A stretch of 64,000 nucleotides of DNA from Bacillota bacterium. Lineage in GTDB: Bacteria; Bacillota; UBA4882; UBA8346. The notes beneath the pieces were generated by a model. The model did not search any database. It worked only from the letters and a program-made list of their open reading frames with translations, and had not been told where the DNA came from. The position numbers were made by a program, and so were the translations under genes. The first letter of the stretch is position 1; every line of letters starts with the position of its first letter. The DNA lies in the NCBI GenBank assembly GCA_023392595.1, contig JAEVYU010000013.1:31103-95102 (forward strand). Direction: 5' to 3'. Positions 35,036-43,792 of this stretch are shown here, one piece after another.

Positions 35036-36058
35036 ATGAAAGTTTTATTTATCGGCGGTACCGGAAATATCAGTGAAGCAGTCTCCAGATTGACTTTGGA
35101 AAGAGGAATCGATTTATATTTGCTAAACCGCGGGCAACGTAGCGAGTTATTTCCGGAAAGGGCGAAATTGTTGCAGGGGGATATTCGGGAGCCTCATTCG
35201 GCCGCGGCGGCGCTGCAAGATCATCAATTTGATGTGGTTGTTGACTGGATTGCGTTTACACCGGATCAAGTTCGTTTTGATATTGATTTATTCAAAAATC
35301 GTACCGGACAATACATTTTTATCAGTTCAGCCTCGGCTTACCAGAAACCCGTATGCGACTATCTCATTACGGAATCTACACCGCTGGTCAATCCTTATTG
35401 GCAATATTCCCGTGATAAAATTGCCTGCGAAGAGTTGTTAATGGATGCTTACCGAAACCAGAATTTTCCGATAACGATTGTTAGGCCTTCCCATACTTAT
35501 GGTAAAACTTCGATTCCGGCCGGAGTGGATTGCTGGGGTAAGCCCTGGACTTTAATCGACCGGATTCGAAGCGGCAAAAAAATCATCATTCATGGTGACG
35601 GTAGTTCATTATGGGTATTAACCCACAATACTGATTTTGCTGTAGGTCTTGTTGGACTACTCGGAAATCCCCGGGCGATTGGACAGGCGTTCCATATTAC
35701 CTCCGACGAGGTTTTGTCCTGGAATCAGATTTATCAGGCGATTGGTAATGCAGCGGGTGTGAAGATCGATCCGGTTTATATTCCTTCGGATTTTTTAGCT
35801 GCCGTATCCCCCTGGGGAGATGGCTTATTGGGTGATAAATCCCATAGCGTAGTCTTTGACAATCGAAAGATTAAACGATTGGTTCCGGAATTTGCCCCTA
35901 AAATCTTATTTTCGGAAGGAATTAAACAATCAGTGGCATGGTTCGAAGACCATCCGGGCCATAACGGGATTGACCAGGGATGGAATCAGCAAATGGATCG
36001 GGTCATCGAAATTTATGAAGAAGGGATCCGCTTGGCCAAGAAAAAAACAATTTCATAA
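35036..36058 (+). CDS. NAD-dependent epimerase/dehydratase-like SDR
   Basis: A 340-residue extended short-chain dehydrogenase. The nucleotide-binding motif is GGTGNIS (residues 7-13), and the active site region has SSASAYQK with YSRDK (the catalytic Tyr-Lys pair). It resembles the CSP41-like NAD-dependent epimerase group. The ATG at 35036 follows an AGGAAG site; the frame extends back into the HAD gene but that part is not coding. The substrate is unknown; sugar-nucleotide or RNA-related roles have been reported in the group. Confidence 0.83.
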   Translation: MKVLFIGGTGNISEAVSRLTLERGIDLYLLNRGQRSELFPERAKLLQGDIREPHSAAAALQDHQFDVVVDWIAFTPDQVRFDIDLFKNRTGQYIFISSASAYQKPVCDYLITESTPLVNPYWQYSRDKIACEELLMDAYRNQNFPITIVRPSHTYGKTSIPAGVDCWGKPWTLIDRIRSGKKIIIHGDGSSLWVLTHNTDFAVGLVGLLGNPRAIGQAFHITSDEVLSWNQIYQAIGNAAGVKIDPVYIPSDFLAAVSPWGDGLLGDKSHSVVFDNRKIKRLVPEFAPKILFSEGIKQSVAWFEDHPGHNGIDQGWNQQMDRVIEIYEEGIRLAKKKTIS

Positions 36059-36119
36059 CACATCTTTTTTAACGAAAACCATTTTTAAAATATTTTTTTT
36101 AAAACCGCGTTTAGACATA

Positions 36120-36287
36120 TTAGTTTTGATTTTTTAAAACTTGTTTGATACGATCAACCCATTGGGTATTTTCATGACTTTTAGCTTGCAAACCGGTTAT
36201 TTCTTCGCCTAGTTTCCGTAGGCGATTTTTTGATTCCTGAATGGAATTTAAAAGTTCTTGATTGATTTTGGACAATGTATCGGACAT
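36120..36287 (-). CDS. Small 55-residue coiled-coil protein, unknown function
   Basis: A minus-strand frame with ATG at 36287 behind GGGGTGA encodes a highly charged, helix-favouring protein (begins MSDTLSKINQ, contains GEEITGLQAK, ends VLKNQN). It has no signal peptide or membrane segment and no proline, consistent with a short coiled coil. It lies between the SDR gene and the LysR gene, convergent with the SDR gene. It was not recognised as any known family. The good ribosome binding site and composition support it being real. Confidence 0.55.
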   Translation of the reverse strand: MSDTLSKINQELLNSIQESKNRLRKLGEEITGLQAKSHENTQWVDRIKQVLKNQN

Positions 36288-36407
36288 AATTTTCACCCCA
36301 TAATTTTATTATGCATCATGATTTTTATCACTAAATAATAATCATCTTGTTAAAAATTATATCGTCATAAACAACCCTAAATTTTAGATTTTTTCAAAAC
36401 AAGATAT

Positions 36408-37301
36408 TTAGTTTTTAATTATACAAGTCAATTGTTGGACAAATTTTTGTCCTGCCCTTGATAAGGGCATATTTTTATTGGTTATCATTCCGAGCTGTCT
36501 TTGGGGCAAAGACTGCTGCAGTTCTACGATGAACAATTGCCCTTTTTCCACACTCTCTTGAATGCTTTCCCTTACAACATGGGCGATTCCCAGACCTATT
36601 TTGGCCAATTCCACCAATAATTCCACACTTTCCAGCTCGATCTCGGGAACAATCCGGATACCCTGCCGTTTTAAAAAATTATCGAAGTTACGCCGGGTTG
36701 CGCTATTTTTTTCCAAAAGTAATATGGGATAAAGAGCCAATTCATCCCAGGCAATTTTATGCCCTTGAAGAGCACTGAACCGGCTTGAGGAAACCAAAAC
36801 ATCGGTCACGGTAATCAGTTCTTGAATCATTAGATTTTCTTCAGATATTGGCAGGGTCACAATTGCAAAGTCAATGATTCCCTCCTGGAGGGCTCCCATT
36901 AATTGCGGTGAGGTACGGTTTAAAAACTGAATTTTGATCTTGGGGTAATCCCGGCTAAAACGTTCCAAATAGGGAATTAAATAATACCGGCAAACAGTAT
37001 CGCTGGCTCCAATCCGAATAATGCCGGTTTCCAGGTTTCGCATTTCGCTGAGTTTGGTTTCTGCGCCCTTAATGAGGTTATAGGCTTGTCCAACATGGGT
37101 TAACAATATCTCCCCTTCTGGAGTGAGCTGTAAATGGCGGGCTTGCCGCATAAAAAGCTGGGAACCTAATTTTTGTTCCAGATTTTTGATGGCTTGGCTG
37201 ACGGCTGATTGGGAGACAAAAAGTTTGGCGGCGGCTTCGGAGAAACTACCCGAGGTGGCCACCTGATAAAACACCTTGTAAAGGTCGAAATTAATATCCA
37301 T
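36408..37301 (-). CDS. LysR-family transcriptional regulator
   Basis: A 297-residue regulator with the winged helix-turn-helix at the N-terminus (GSFSEAAAKLFVSQSAVSQ, about residues 18-36) and a periplasmic-binding-like effector domain after residue 90. The ATG at 37301 follows GGAG by six bases. It is divergent from purL, and LysR proteins usually act on the divergent gene, so control of purL or self-regulation is likely. The effector is unknown. Confidence 0.93.
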   Translation of the reverse strand: MDINFDLYKVFYQVATSGSFSEAAAKLFVSQSAVSQAIKNLEQKLGSQLFMRQARHLQLTPEGEILLTHVGQAYNLIKGAETKLSEMRNLETGIIRIGASDTVCRYYLIPYLERFSRDYPKIKIQFLNRTSPQLMGALQEGIIDFAIVTLPISEENLMIQELITVTDVLVSSSRFSALQGHKIAWDELALYPILLLEKNSATRRNFDNFLKRQGIRIVPEIELESVELLVELAKIGLGIAHVVRESIQESVEKGQLFIVELQQSLPQRQLGMITNKNMPLSRAGQKFVQQLTCIIKN

Positions 37302-37368
37302 GGAATTCTCCAATCATACTATCCCCTATAGCGGGCTTTTACTTAAAGTTACAATTTATAAGTTACGC

Positions 37369-37423
37369 TAATACTACATATTAGAACTATTCATTTTACT
37401 TATTATAGCATATGACTTATAAT
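37369..37423 (+). promoter_or_regulatory. purL promoter with a candidate LysR-type operator
   Basis: TTTACT (37395-37400) and TATAAT (37418-37423) are 17 bases apart and lie just before the purL ribosome binding site. Upstream, TAATACTACATATTA at 37369-37383 is a dyad (TAATA-N5-TATTA) of the AT-rich type bound by LysR regulators. It sits at a position suitable for activation of purL. Confidence 0.5.
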
Positions 37424-37454
37424 CAAACCAACAATGAGTAAAGGGGAGTTTGGG

Positions 37455-40400
37455 ATGAGTAGTTATGATGTAAAGCGGATATTTGTCGAGAAAAAGCCGG
37501 GCTTTGATATTGAAGCGCAGGGACTGTTTCAAGATTTAAAATATAACCTGGGGATCAATGATTTAAAAAGTTTACGGATTGTAAACCGTTATGATGTTGC
37601 AGGGATTACCGATCAGGAGTATCAAAAGGCGCGGCAGGTTATTTTCGCGGAATTGCCCGTTGATACGGTTACGGATGAGGAAATTGCCCTCGATGAGCGG
37701 TGGAAGTTAATTGCCTCGGAGTTTTTGCCGGGCCAATACGATCAAAGGGCGGATTCGGCCGGACAATGCATTCAAATTTTGACCGGTCATGACCGTCCGG
37801 TTGTGAAAGTGGCCAAATTATTTTTACTAGAAGGGCATTTCAATGAATCCGATTATCAAAGGATGAAAGAATACTGCCTGAATCCATTGGAATCCCAGGA
37901 AGCAGCTTGGGAAAAGCCGGCTACACTTGAGATGGAACTTCCCCATCCCCCGAATGTTAAGATCTTAAGTGGATTTAACGGTTTTTCAACAAAGCAGCTA
38001 CAAGCGCTCCATCAACATTTGGGTCTGGCAATGTCTTTGGCAGACTTGGAATTTTGCCAAAAATATTTCCGGGATACCGAAAAAAGAGACCCTTCATTAA
38101 CTGAAATCCGGGTTTTGGATACCTATTGGTCGGATCATTGCCGCCATACCACTTTCCTGACGCATATCGACGATGTTGTCATCGAGGAGGGTTTTTATAA
38201 TCAACCGGTGCAAGAGGCCTATCGGAAATATTTACAGCATCGCCTTACCGTTCATGGGGATAAAGAAAAGCCACTCTGCTTGATGGATTTGGCCACCATT
38301 GCCATGAAAGAATTGAGACGTCGGGGTTTGCTTGATGATCTTGATGTTTCGGATGAGATCAATGCCTGTAGCATCATGGTGGATGCGGATATCAACGGTG
38401 AAAAACAAGAGTGGCTGGTGATGTTCAAGAATGAAACCCATAACCATCCGACCGAAATAGAACCTTTTGGCGGCGCGGCGACTTGTCTGGGCGGAGCCAT
38501 CCGGGATCCGCTTTCAGGACGGTCCTATGTTTATCAGGCGTTGAGGGTAACCGGCAGCGGCGATCCCCGTACCAAAATTCAAGATACCATTCCCGGCAAA
38601 TTACCCCAACGGAAGATTACCCGTGGGGCTGCCGCCGGTTTTAGCGCTTACGGAAATCAAATCGGGCTGGCAACCGGCCAGGTTACTGAAGTTTACGATG
38701 AAGGTTTTGTTGCCAAAAGAATGGAGATCGGCGCAGTCGTAGGAGCTGTCCCCAAGGCTAATGTTAAACGGGAGCAACCGGAGCCGGGAGATGTTATTAT
38801 CTTGTTGGGTGGTCGTACCGGCCGTGATGGTTGCGGTGGCGCGACCGGCTCTTCCAAGGAGCATAATGAAAAATCTTTGCTGACTTGCGGCGCAGAGGTG
38901 CAGAAGGGGAATCCGCCCACCGAACGGAAGATCCAGCGATTATTCCGCAATCCCGATGTAAGCCTTTTAATCAAACGCTGCAACGATTTTGGAGCCGGAG
39001 GTGTCGCGGTGGCGGTTGGGGAGTTGGCCGACGGTCTGGAAATCAATTTGGATGCCGTCCCCAAGAAATATGAAGGGCTGGATGGCACTGAACTGGCTAT
39101 TTCGGAATCTCAAGAACGGATGGCCGTGGTGGTTGCTGCTGAAAATGTGAGCAAGTTCTGCAACGCCGCAGCGGTTGAAAATCTTGAGGCTACCGTGGTG
39201 GCTGTGGTCACGGCTCCTAAGCGGCTGCAGATGTCTTGGCGGGGAAAGAGCATTGTCGATATAAGCCGGGATTTTTTAAACAGCAACGGCGCTCCCCAAC
39301 ATTCCAGAGTGTTGGTGGCCGCCCCTGAGCCTACGGAAAACGTTTTCGAAATCATGCCGCTGGAGGTTGCCGAAAGTCTGGAAACCGGCGGTTTAGAAAA
39401 AGCTTGGCTTAGTAATCTTGAACGCTTGAATGTTTGCAGTCAAAAGGGGTTGGTGGAAAGATTCGACAGTACTATTGGAGCCGGAACGGTCCTTTTGCCT
39501 TTTGGAGGTAGCTGTCAATCAACCCCTGCCGAGTGCATGGCTGCGAAGCTTCCGGTTTTAGACGGTGATACGACGACCGGGACGCTGATGTCCTATGGTT
39601 ATAATCCGGCCATCGGCAGATGGAGCCCTTTTTATGGCGCGGTATATGCGATCATTGAAGCCGTTGCCAAGATAGTGGCCGGCGGCGGCAATTTTCGGAA
39701 TATCCGGCTTACTTTGCAGGAATACTTCGAAAAATTGGGACAAAATGAAAAAAACTGGGGAAAACCTTTCAGCGCCCTCCTAGGAGCCTATTATACCCAA
39801 CTTGAATTGGGAATTCCGGCTATTGGCGGGAAGGATAGTATGTCCGGCACTTTTAAGGATTTGACGGTTCCCCCGACTTTGGTGGCATTTGCCATGAACG
39901 TAGCGGATGTCCGCTCGGTTATTTCTCCGGAATTCAAGCAAACCGGCAGTCAAGTTATACTAATACCCTTGCAACGCGACTCCCGGGAGTTGCCTGATTT
40001 TGAAAGCATGGCGGTAAATTACGATCTTATTTACCAGCTCATTAGCAGCGGTAAAGTTTTGGCAGCCCATTCGGTTCGAACGGGAGGAATTGCAGAAGCC
40101 GTTACAAAGATGTGTTTCGGCAACCGGATTGGCTTTGGCTTCGGAGGTACGTTAACTGCCGAACGGTTATTCGCTCCCGATTATGGCTCAATCATACTGG
40201 AGATCCCGGCTTCAGTAGACGCTGCAATACTTTTTGAAAACATCGTTTATCAGGAATTGGGTTCGACTATAGCCTCCCCTGAGATTTCGGTTCATGGGGT
40301 GAAAATTGACTTATCAAGCGCTTACCGGAGTTGGAACAAACCTTTGGAAACTATTTTTCCCACCAAAGCCGGAGATTTTATTGAAAAACCTCAATCTTAC

Positions 40401-41249
40401 AGCTATGTAGCTGGTGGCGGGACCCGGATGAGATCTCAATGGAAGGCAGCAAAACCCAGGGTTTTCATACCGGTTTTTCCGGGCACCAACTGTGAATATG
40501 ATACCGAAAAAGCGTTTATTCGTGCTGGAGCAGCTGTGGAAACTTTGGTATTCAGAAATCAAACCGCTGCTGATATTGAAAAATCCATTGAACAAATGGT
40601 GAAGGCGATTAACAATTCCCAGATCATCATGTTGCCCGGCGGTTTTAGCGCCGGCGACGAGCCGGATGGTTCGGGGAAATTTATTGCGACAGCCTTCCGG
40701 AATCCTTATATCCAAGAGGCTGTAATGGGACTTTTGAAGGAACGCGACGGTTTGATGCTTGGCATTTGTAACGGTTTCCAGGCGCTGATTAAACTGGGTT
40801 TGGTCCCTTATGGAGAAATTCGTGATTTGGGGGAGGATGCCCCAACTTTAACTTTTAATACCATTGGGCGGCATGTTTCTACCATGGTCCGGACCCGGAT
40901 CGTTTCCAACCTTTCACCATGGTTTGCCAAGGTCAAAGTGGGTGATATTCACACCATCGCAGTCTCCCACGGTGAAGGAAGGTTTGTTGCCCGACCTGAG
41001 ATATTAGCGGGATTTGCCGGGCGGGGTCAAATTGTTACGCAATATGTGGATTGGGATGGTAAAGCCACCTATGATATTCAGTTTAATCCAAACGGTTCCC
41101 TCGGCGCAATTGAAGGAATAACCAGTCCTGATGGGCGAATTTTAGGCAAGATGGGTCATTCGGAGAGGGTTGGCAACCAGGTAGGTAAGAATGTGCCGGG
41201 AAATAAGGATCAACGGATCTTTGAAGCGGGAGTTGAATATTTTAGCTGA
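37455..41249 (+). CDS. purL: Phosphoribosylformylglycinamidine synthase, single-chain
   Basis: This enzyme makes FGAM from FGAR, glutamine and ATP in purine synthesis. The 1264-residue chain unites the N-terminal PurS-like part, the two AIRS-like ATP-binding halves (YWSDHCRHTTF, NETHNHPTEIEPFGGAATC) and a C-terminal glutamine amidotransferase (MLPGGFSAGDEPDGSG, catalytic Cys in GICNGFQ, His in HGEGRF). This long form replaces separate PurS/PurQ/PurL proteins found in most Bacillota and resembles the clostridial one-chain version. The ATG at 37455 follows AAGGGGAG by seven bases. No other purine gene is in the window. Confidence 0.96.
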   Translation: MSSYDVKRIFVEKKPGFDIEAQGLFQDLKYNLGINDLKSLRIVNRYDVAGITDQEYQKARQVIFAELPVDTVTDEEIALDERWKLIASEFLPGQYDQRADSAGQCIQILTGHDRPVVKVAKLFLLEGHFNESDYQRMKEYCLNPLESQEAAWEKPATLEMELPHPPNVKILSGFNGFSTKQLQALHQHLGLAMSLADLEFCQKYFRDTEKRDPSLTEIRVLDTYWSDHCRHTTFLTHIDDVVIEEGFYNQPVQEAYRKYLQHRLTVHGDKEKPLCLMDLATIAMKELRRRGLLDDLDVSDEINACSIMVDADINGEKQEWLVMFKNETHNHPTEIEPFGGAATCLGGAIRDPLSGRSYVYQALRVTGSGDPRTKIQDTIPGKLPQRKITRGAAAGFSAYGNQIGLATGQVTEVYDEGFVAKRMEIGAVVGAVPKANVKREQPEPGDVIILLGGRTGRDGCGGATGSSKEHNEKSLLTCGAEVQKGNPPTERKIQRLFRNPDVSLLIKRCNDFGAGGVAVAVGELADGLEINLDAVPKKYEGLDGTELAISESQERMAVVVAAENVSKFCNAAAVENLEATVVAVVTAPKRLQMSWRGKSIVDISRDFLNSNGAPQHSRVLVAAPEPTENVFEIMPLEVAESLETGGLEKAWLSNLERLNVCSQKGLVERFDSTIGAGTVLLPFGGSCQSTPAECMAAKLPVLDGDTTTGTLMSYGYNPAIGRWSPFYGAVYAIIEAVAKIVAGGGNFRNIRLTLQEYFEKLGQNEKNWGKPFSALLGAYYTQLELGIPAIGGKDSMSGTFKDLTVPPTLVAFAMNVADVRSVISPEFKQTGSQVILIPLQRDSRELPDFESMAVNYDLIYQLISSGKVLAAHSVRTGGIAEAVTKMCFGNRIGFGFGGTLTAERLFAPDYGSIILEIPASVDAAILFENIVYQELGSTIASPEISVHGVKIDLSSAYRSWNKPLETIFPTKAGDFIEKPQSYSYVAGGGTRMRSQWKAAKPRVFIPVFPGTNCEYDTEKAFIRAGAAVETLVFRNQTAADIEKSIEQMVKAINNSQIIMLPGGFSAGDEPDGSGKFIATAFRNPYIQEAVMGLLKERDGLMLGICNGFQALIKLGLVPYGEIRDLGEDAPTLTFNTIGRHVSTMVRTRIVSNLSPWFAKVKVGDIHTIAVSHGEGRFVARPEILAGFAGRGQIVTQYVDWDGKATYDIQFNPNGSLGAIEGITSPDGRILGKMGHSERVGNQVGKNVPGNKDQRIFEAGVEYFS

Positions 41250-41339
41250 TTGACAAACTAAAACATATGAATGAAACCTGAAGTCCCGTAGAATTTCACA
41301 ATGAAAGTTCAGCTGAAAGAAATTGCGAACCCTTTGAAA

Positions 41340-41490
41340 AAAACGTCTCATCCAAGGTTAACTCTTATCGGTGAGATGTTTTAAGAATTCATAATGTGTT
41401 TGTTGGAGAGTTGCGGGTTAAGGTGAGGTGAATGATTGATGCATTGAATTCCGATATCGTGCATAGGTAAGCGCACGATATTTATTTTTG
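41340..41490 (+). terminator. Hairpins downstream of purL
   Basis: Two stem-loops follow purL. AAACGTCTCA (41341-41350) pairs with TGAGATGTTT (41372-41381, one G-T). ATATCGTGC (41454-41462) pairs with GCACGATAT (41473-41481) and is followed by TTATTTTT, a better terminator. The remaining 41491-41852 contains no recognisable gene or element. Confidence 0.6.
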
Positions 41491-41852
41491 CACAGCCTTC
41501 TTTATGTCCGGCCTTGCTTCACGGTTTGATGGAAAATTAATGAATTGAATATGACAATTAGGTGAAAATGCAGGAGTCAAATATCATTGATGAGAACTAA
41601 CCCGTGGGGCTGTCTAAAAGTTCTTTAAAATCAACAGGAAATCCAACAATCCTCTCAGCAAGTCAAGAGTTACAGGAGATCGCCTGGTTGATGGCGAATA
41701 AGGAATTAAGAAAGATGTGGAGTATTTTCATTCCCGGTTTTTTTGATTGATCATTTTTATATCGGGCTATGGAATTTTACAGGAATATTTTTTCATTTTG
41801 GTAGTATCCTTTATTGAGATAAAAGTAGGCATGATTTTTAGGGGGTGTATTA

Positions 41853-42440
41853 ATGGAACAGAAAAGTAAAGGGGCTAAATCGTTTTCAAATTTGTTGTCT
41901 AAAACAGCCGGTTTGGTTTTTTTCTCCTTTTTGGCCATATCATTAGGCGTAGTCTTCGGTTTACTTTTTGAAGGCTGGGTTAAAGATCAACCGGGTACTC
42001 CGGTAAACACCGACAATTCATTACAGACCACCGATTTATCGACTGATGTATCGTCAACCAGCAGTAAGCCCGACATCAACACGAATGCCGATAACGTGAA
42101 GATTATTGATGAAACCGAATCGTCGAAGCCGACTCATTCTTTACCCGATAAGCAGACTGCGGGCTCGACGACAGTCAATAAACCGGTACAAACCCCGGCA
42201 GTGAACCCGGGGGTTCCGGTGGTGAATGTGAAATTCAAAGTGCGGGTCGGCCCTTATGCAAATCATAATGAAGCTCTGGCTGCTTCTCAACAACTTCATT
42301 CCCTGGGTTATCCGGTCTATGTGGGCAATAAACCTCCTTTTTCCGTGCAGGTGGGAGCTTTCGCCGCTAAAGTCAACGCCGATCGCGTAAAAACCGAGCT
42401 TACCGGCAAAGGTTATAAAGTAAGTGTTGATCAAAATTAA
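41853..42440 (+). CDS. SPOR-domain membrane protein
   Basis: A 195-residue protein with one N-terminal membrane segment (about 20-42), a Ser/Thr/Pro-rich linker (about 50-120) and a C-terminal SPOR domain with two short repeats (FKVRVGPYANHNEALAASQQ and FSVQVGAFAAKVNADRVK). SPOR domains bind denuded peptidoglycan glycan strands at division or sporulation septa. A GGGGGTG site precedes the ATG. A strong terminator follows, so it appears to be a single gene. Confidence 0.88.
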   Translation: MEQKSKGAKSFSNLLSKTAGLVFFSFLAISLGVVFGLLFEGWVKDQPGTPVNTDNSLQTTDLSTDVSSTSSKPDINTNADNVKIIDETESSKPTHSLPDKQTAGSTTVNKPVQTPAVNPGVPVVNVKFKVRVGPYANHNEALAASQQLHSLGYPVYVGNKPPFSVQVGAFAAKVNADRVKTELTGKGYKVSVDQN

Positions 42441-42503
42441 ATCAATTGAAGAATCGCTGCCCTAGGTCTATTCGAGGAAATTTTGGAATCTGCCATTTTT
42501 GTG

Positions 42504-42568
42504 AAAAATAACCGGCCTATTTTGTTTAGCACAGCGTCATCAATAGGCTAGTTATTTTTTTGTTTTTT
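42504..42568 (+). terminator. Rho-independent terminator after the SPOR gene
   Basis: AAATAACCGGCCTATT pairs imperfectly with AATAGGCTAGTTATTT across a loop and is followed by a long T-rich tail at about 42555-42568. The rest of 42441-42770 shows no other feature. Confidence 0.75.
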
Positions 42569-42770
42569 CCAATGATCGGAATGGGTGCGGCTTTTTAATT
42601 GGATCTACTTGCTAAACAAAGCAAATAATGTTATGTTGAAATTATATCGATTCACCGTAGATTTGATATTCTGTTTTTTATTTAAGCCACTAAAATGATA
42701 GGCAGCGGATACATTGCAATCATTGGTTCTGCTGTTATCAAAATAGGCCAAAAAGATGGGAGGATAAAAT

Positions 42771-43286
42771 ATGGGTGAAGCTTGTAGATCTTGTTCATGC
42801 GCTTCTAATGAGTCCGATCCGCGCAGAGAGCGGCTTCAAAAGATCATCGCCGAGCACCAAGGGAAGCCGGGGGCTTTAATTCCGGTTCTGCACCAAGCAC
42901 AGGAATTGTTTGGTTATTTGGCAGAGGATGTTCAGGAGTTGGTCGCGGAAGGTTTGGGAATTCCTTTGTCCGAGGTTTATGGAGTCATTACGTTTTATTC
43001 ACTGTTTTCAACCAAACCCCGTGGAGAAAATACCATTGGTGTTTGTATGGGAACCGCTTGCTACGTTAAGGGTGCAGCCGACATTTTAAGAGCGATTCAA
43101 ACGGAGTTAGGGGTAGAAATTGATGATACCAGTAAGGATGGTTTATTCACTTTGACGGTGACCCGGTGTTTGGGCGCCTGCGGGCTCGCCCCTGTCATTA
43201 CAATCGGAGAAGATGTTTATGGACGGTTAACTCCTGATAAAATTCCCGATATCTTAAACAAATACCGGAATAGCAATTTAAAATGA
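42771..43286 (+). CDS. nuoE: NuoE-type [2Fe-2S] subunit of an NAD-linked hydrogenase or dehydrogenase
   Basis: A 171-residue thioredoxin-like ferredoxin. An N-terminal CRSCSC motif precedes the helical part (GALIPVLHQAQELFGYL), and the four [2Fe-2S] cysteines are in GVCMGTACYVKG and TRCLGACGLAP. It corresponds to HydC/HndA, the small subunit of electron-bifurcating [FeFe]-hydrogenases. GGGAGG precedes the ATG. Its usual partner, the NuoF-like subunit, begins about 500 bases downstream beyond a two-hairpin repeat, and the catalytic HydA subunit is not present. Confidence 0.92.
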   Translation: MGEACRSCSCASNESDPRRERLQKIIAEHQGKPGALIPVLHQAQELFGYLAEDVQELVAEGLGIPLSEVYGVITFYSLFSTKPRGENTIGVCMGTACYVKGAADILRAIQTELGVEIDDTSKDGLFTLTVTRCLGACGLAPVITIGEDVYGRLTPDKIPDILNKYRNSNLK

Positions 43287-43526
43287 ATGTAGCATTTATT
43301 TGATGATTTGGTTTGTGAAAAAATGAACAAGCGGCTCCCTAAAAAAGGAATCTGAAAAAGGAGTAAAATTTTTAACTGCAGTTTATCATAATTTGGTAAC
43401 GCTTTTGTGGATGGCTTAAGATTTACTTCTTCCTTCATGAAATACAGCTCCGTTTGATACTACACACACGCAAGGTTTTGACCTTGGTATCGGGATAATT
43501 AGAAATCAGAAATTGGATCGCATCCT

Positions 43527-43627
43527 AGTAAAACGTTCTAAATAACTACTCAATGATTGTGAACGTTTTACTTAAGTAGAGCGTATCTTCCCCAGTTCTG
43601 ATTGCCATTTATTTATGATACGCTCTA
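43527..43627 (-). repeat. Two-hairpin repeat element, copy 2
   Basis: This is the reverse-oriented copy of the element at 10694-10795: stems AGTAAAACGTTC (43527-43538) with GAACGTTTTACT (43561-43572), and TAGAGCGTATC (43577-43587) with GATACGCTCTA (43617-43627). All stem bases match the first copy while several loop bases differ. It lies in the 506-base gap between the NuoE-like and NuoF-like genes, which otherwise shows no gene. Confidence 0.85.
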
Positions 43628-43792
43628 CTAGTACAACGTATCGCGTGGATTTTTCGATTGCATCTAGAACGAACACACTCTCAAATTGGTATTTCCTAAA
43701 TAAAACCTTGGTTTAGGTTATGGTTATTAAAGTTTGGAAATTTTTGTTTTGATACTTTAAAACTGTATAGCGAATATTGGGGGGATTCATTG

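Noticed and set aside
38693..39088. 131-residue minus-strand frame within purL
   Set aside because: Shadow of the purL codons on the opposite strand, without a start signal.
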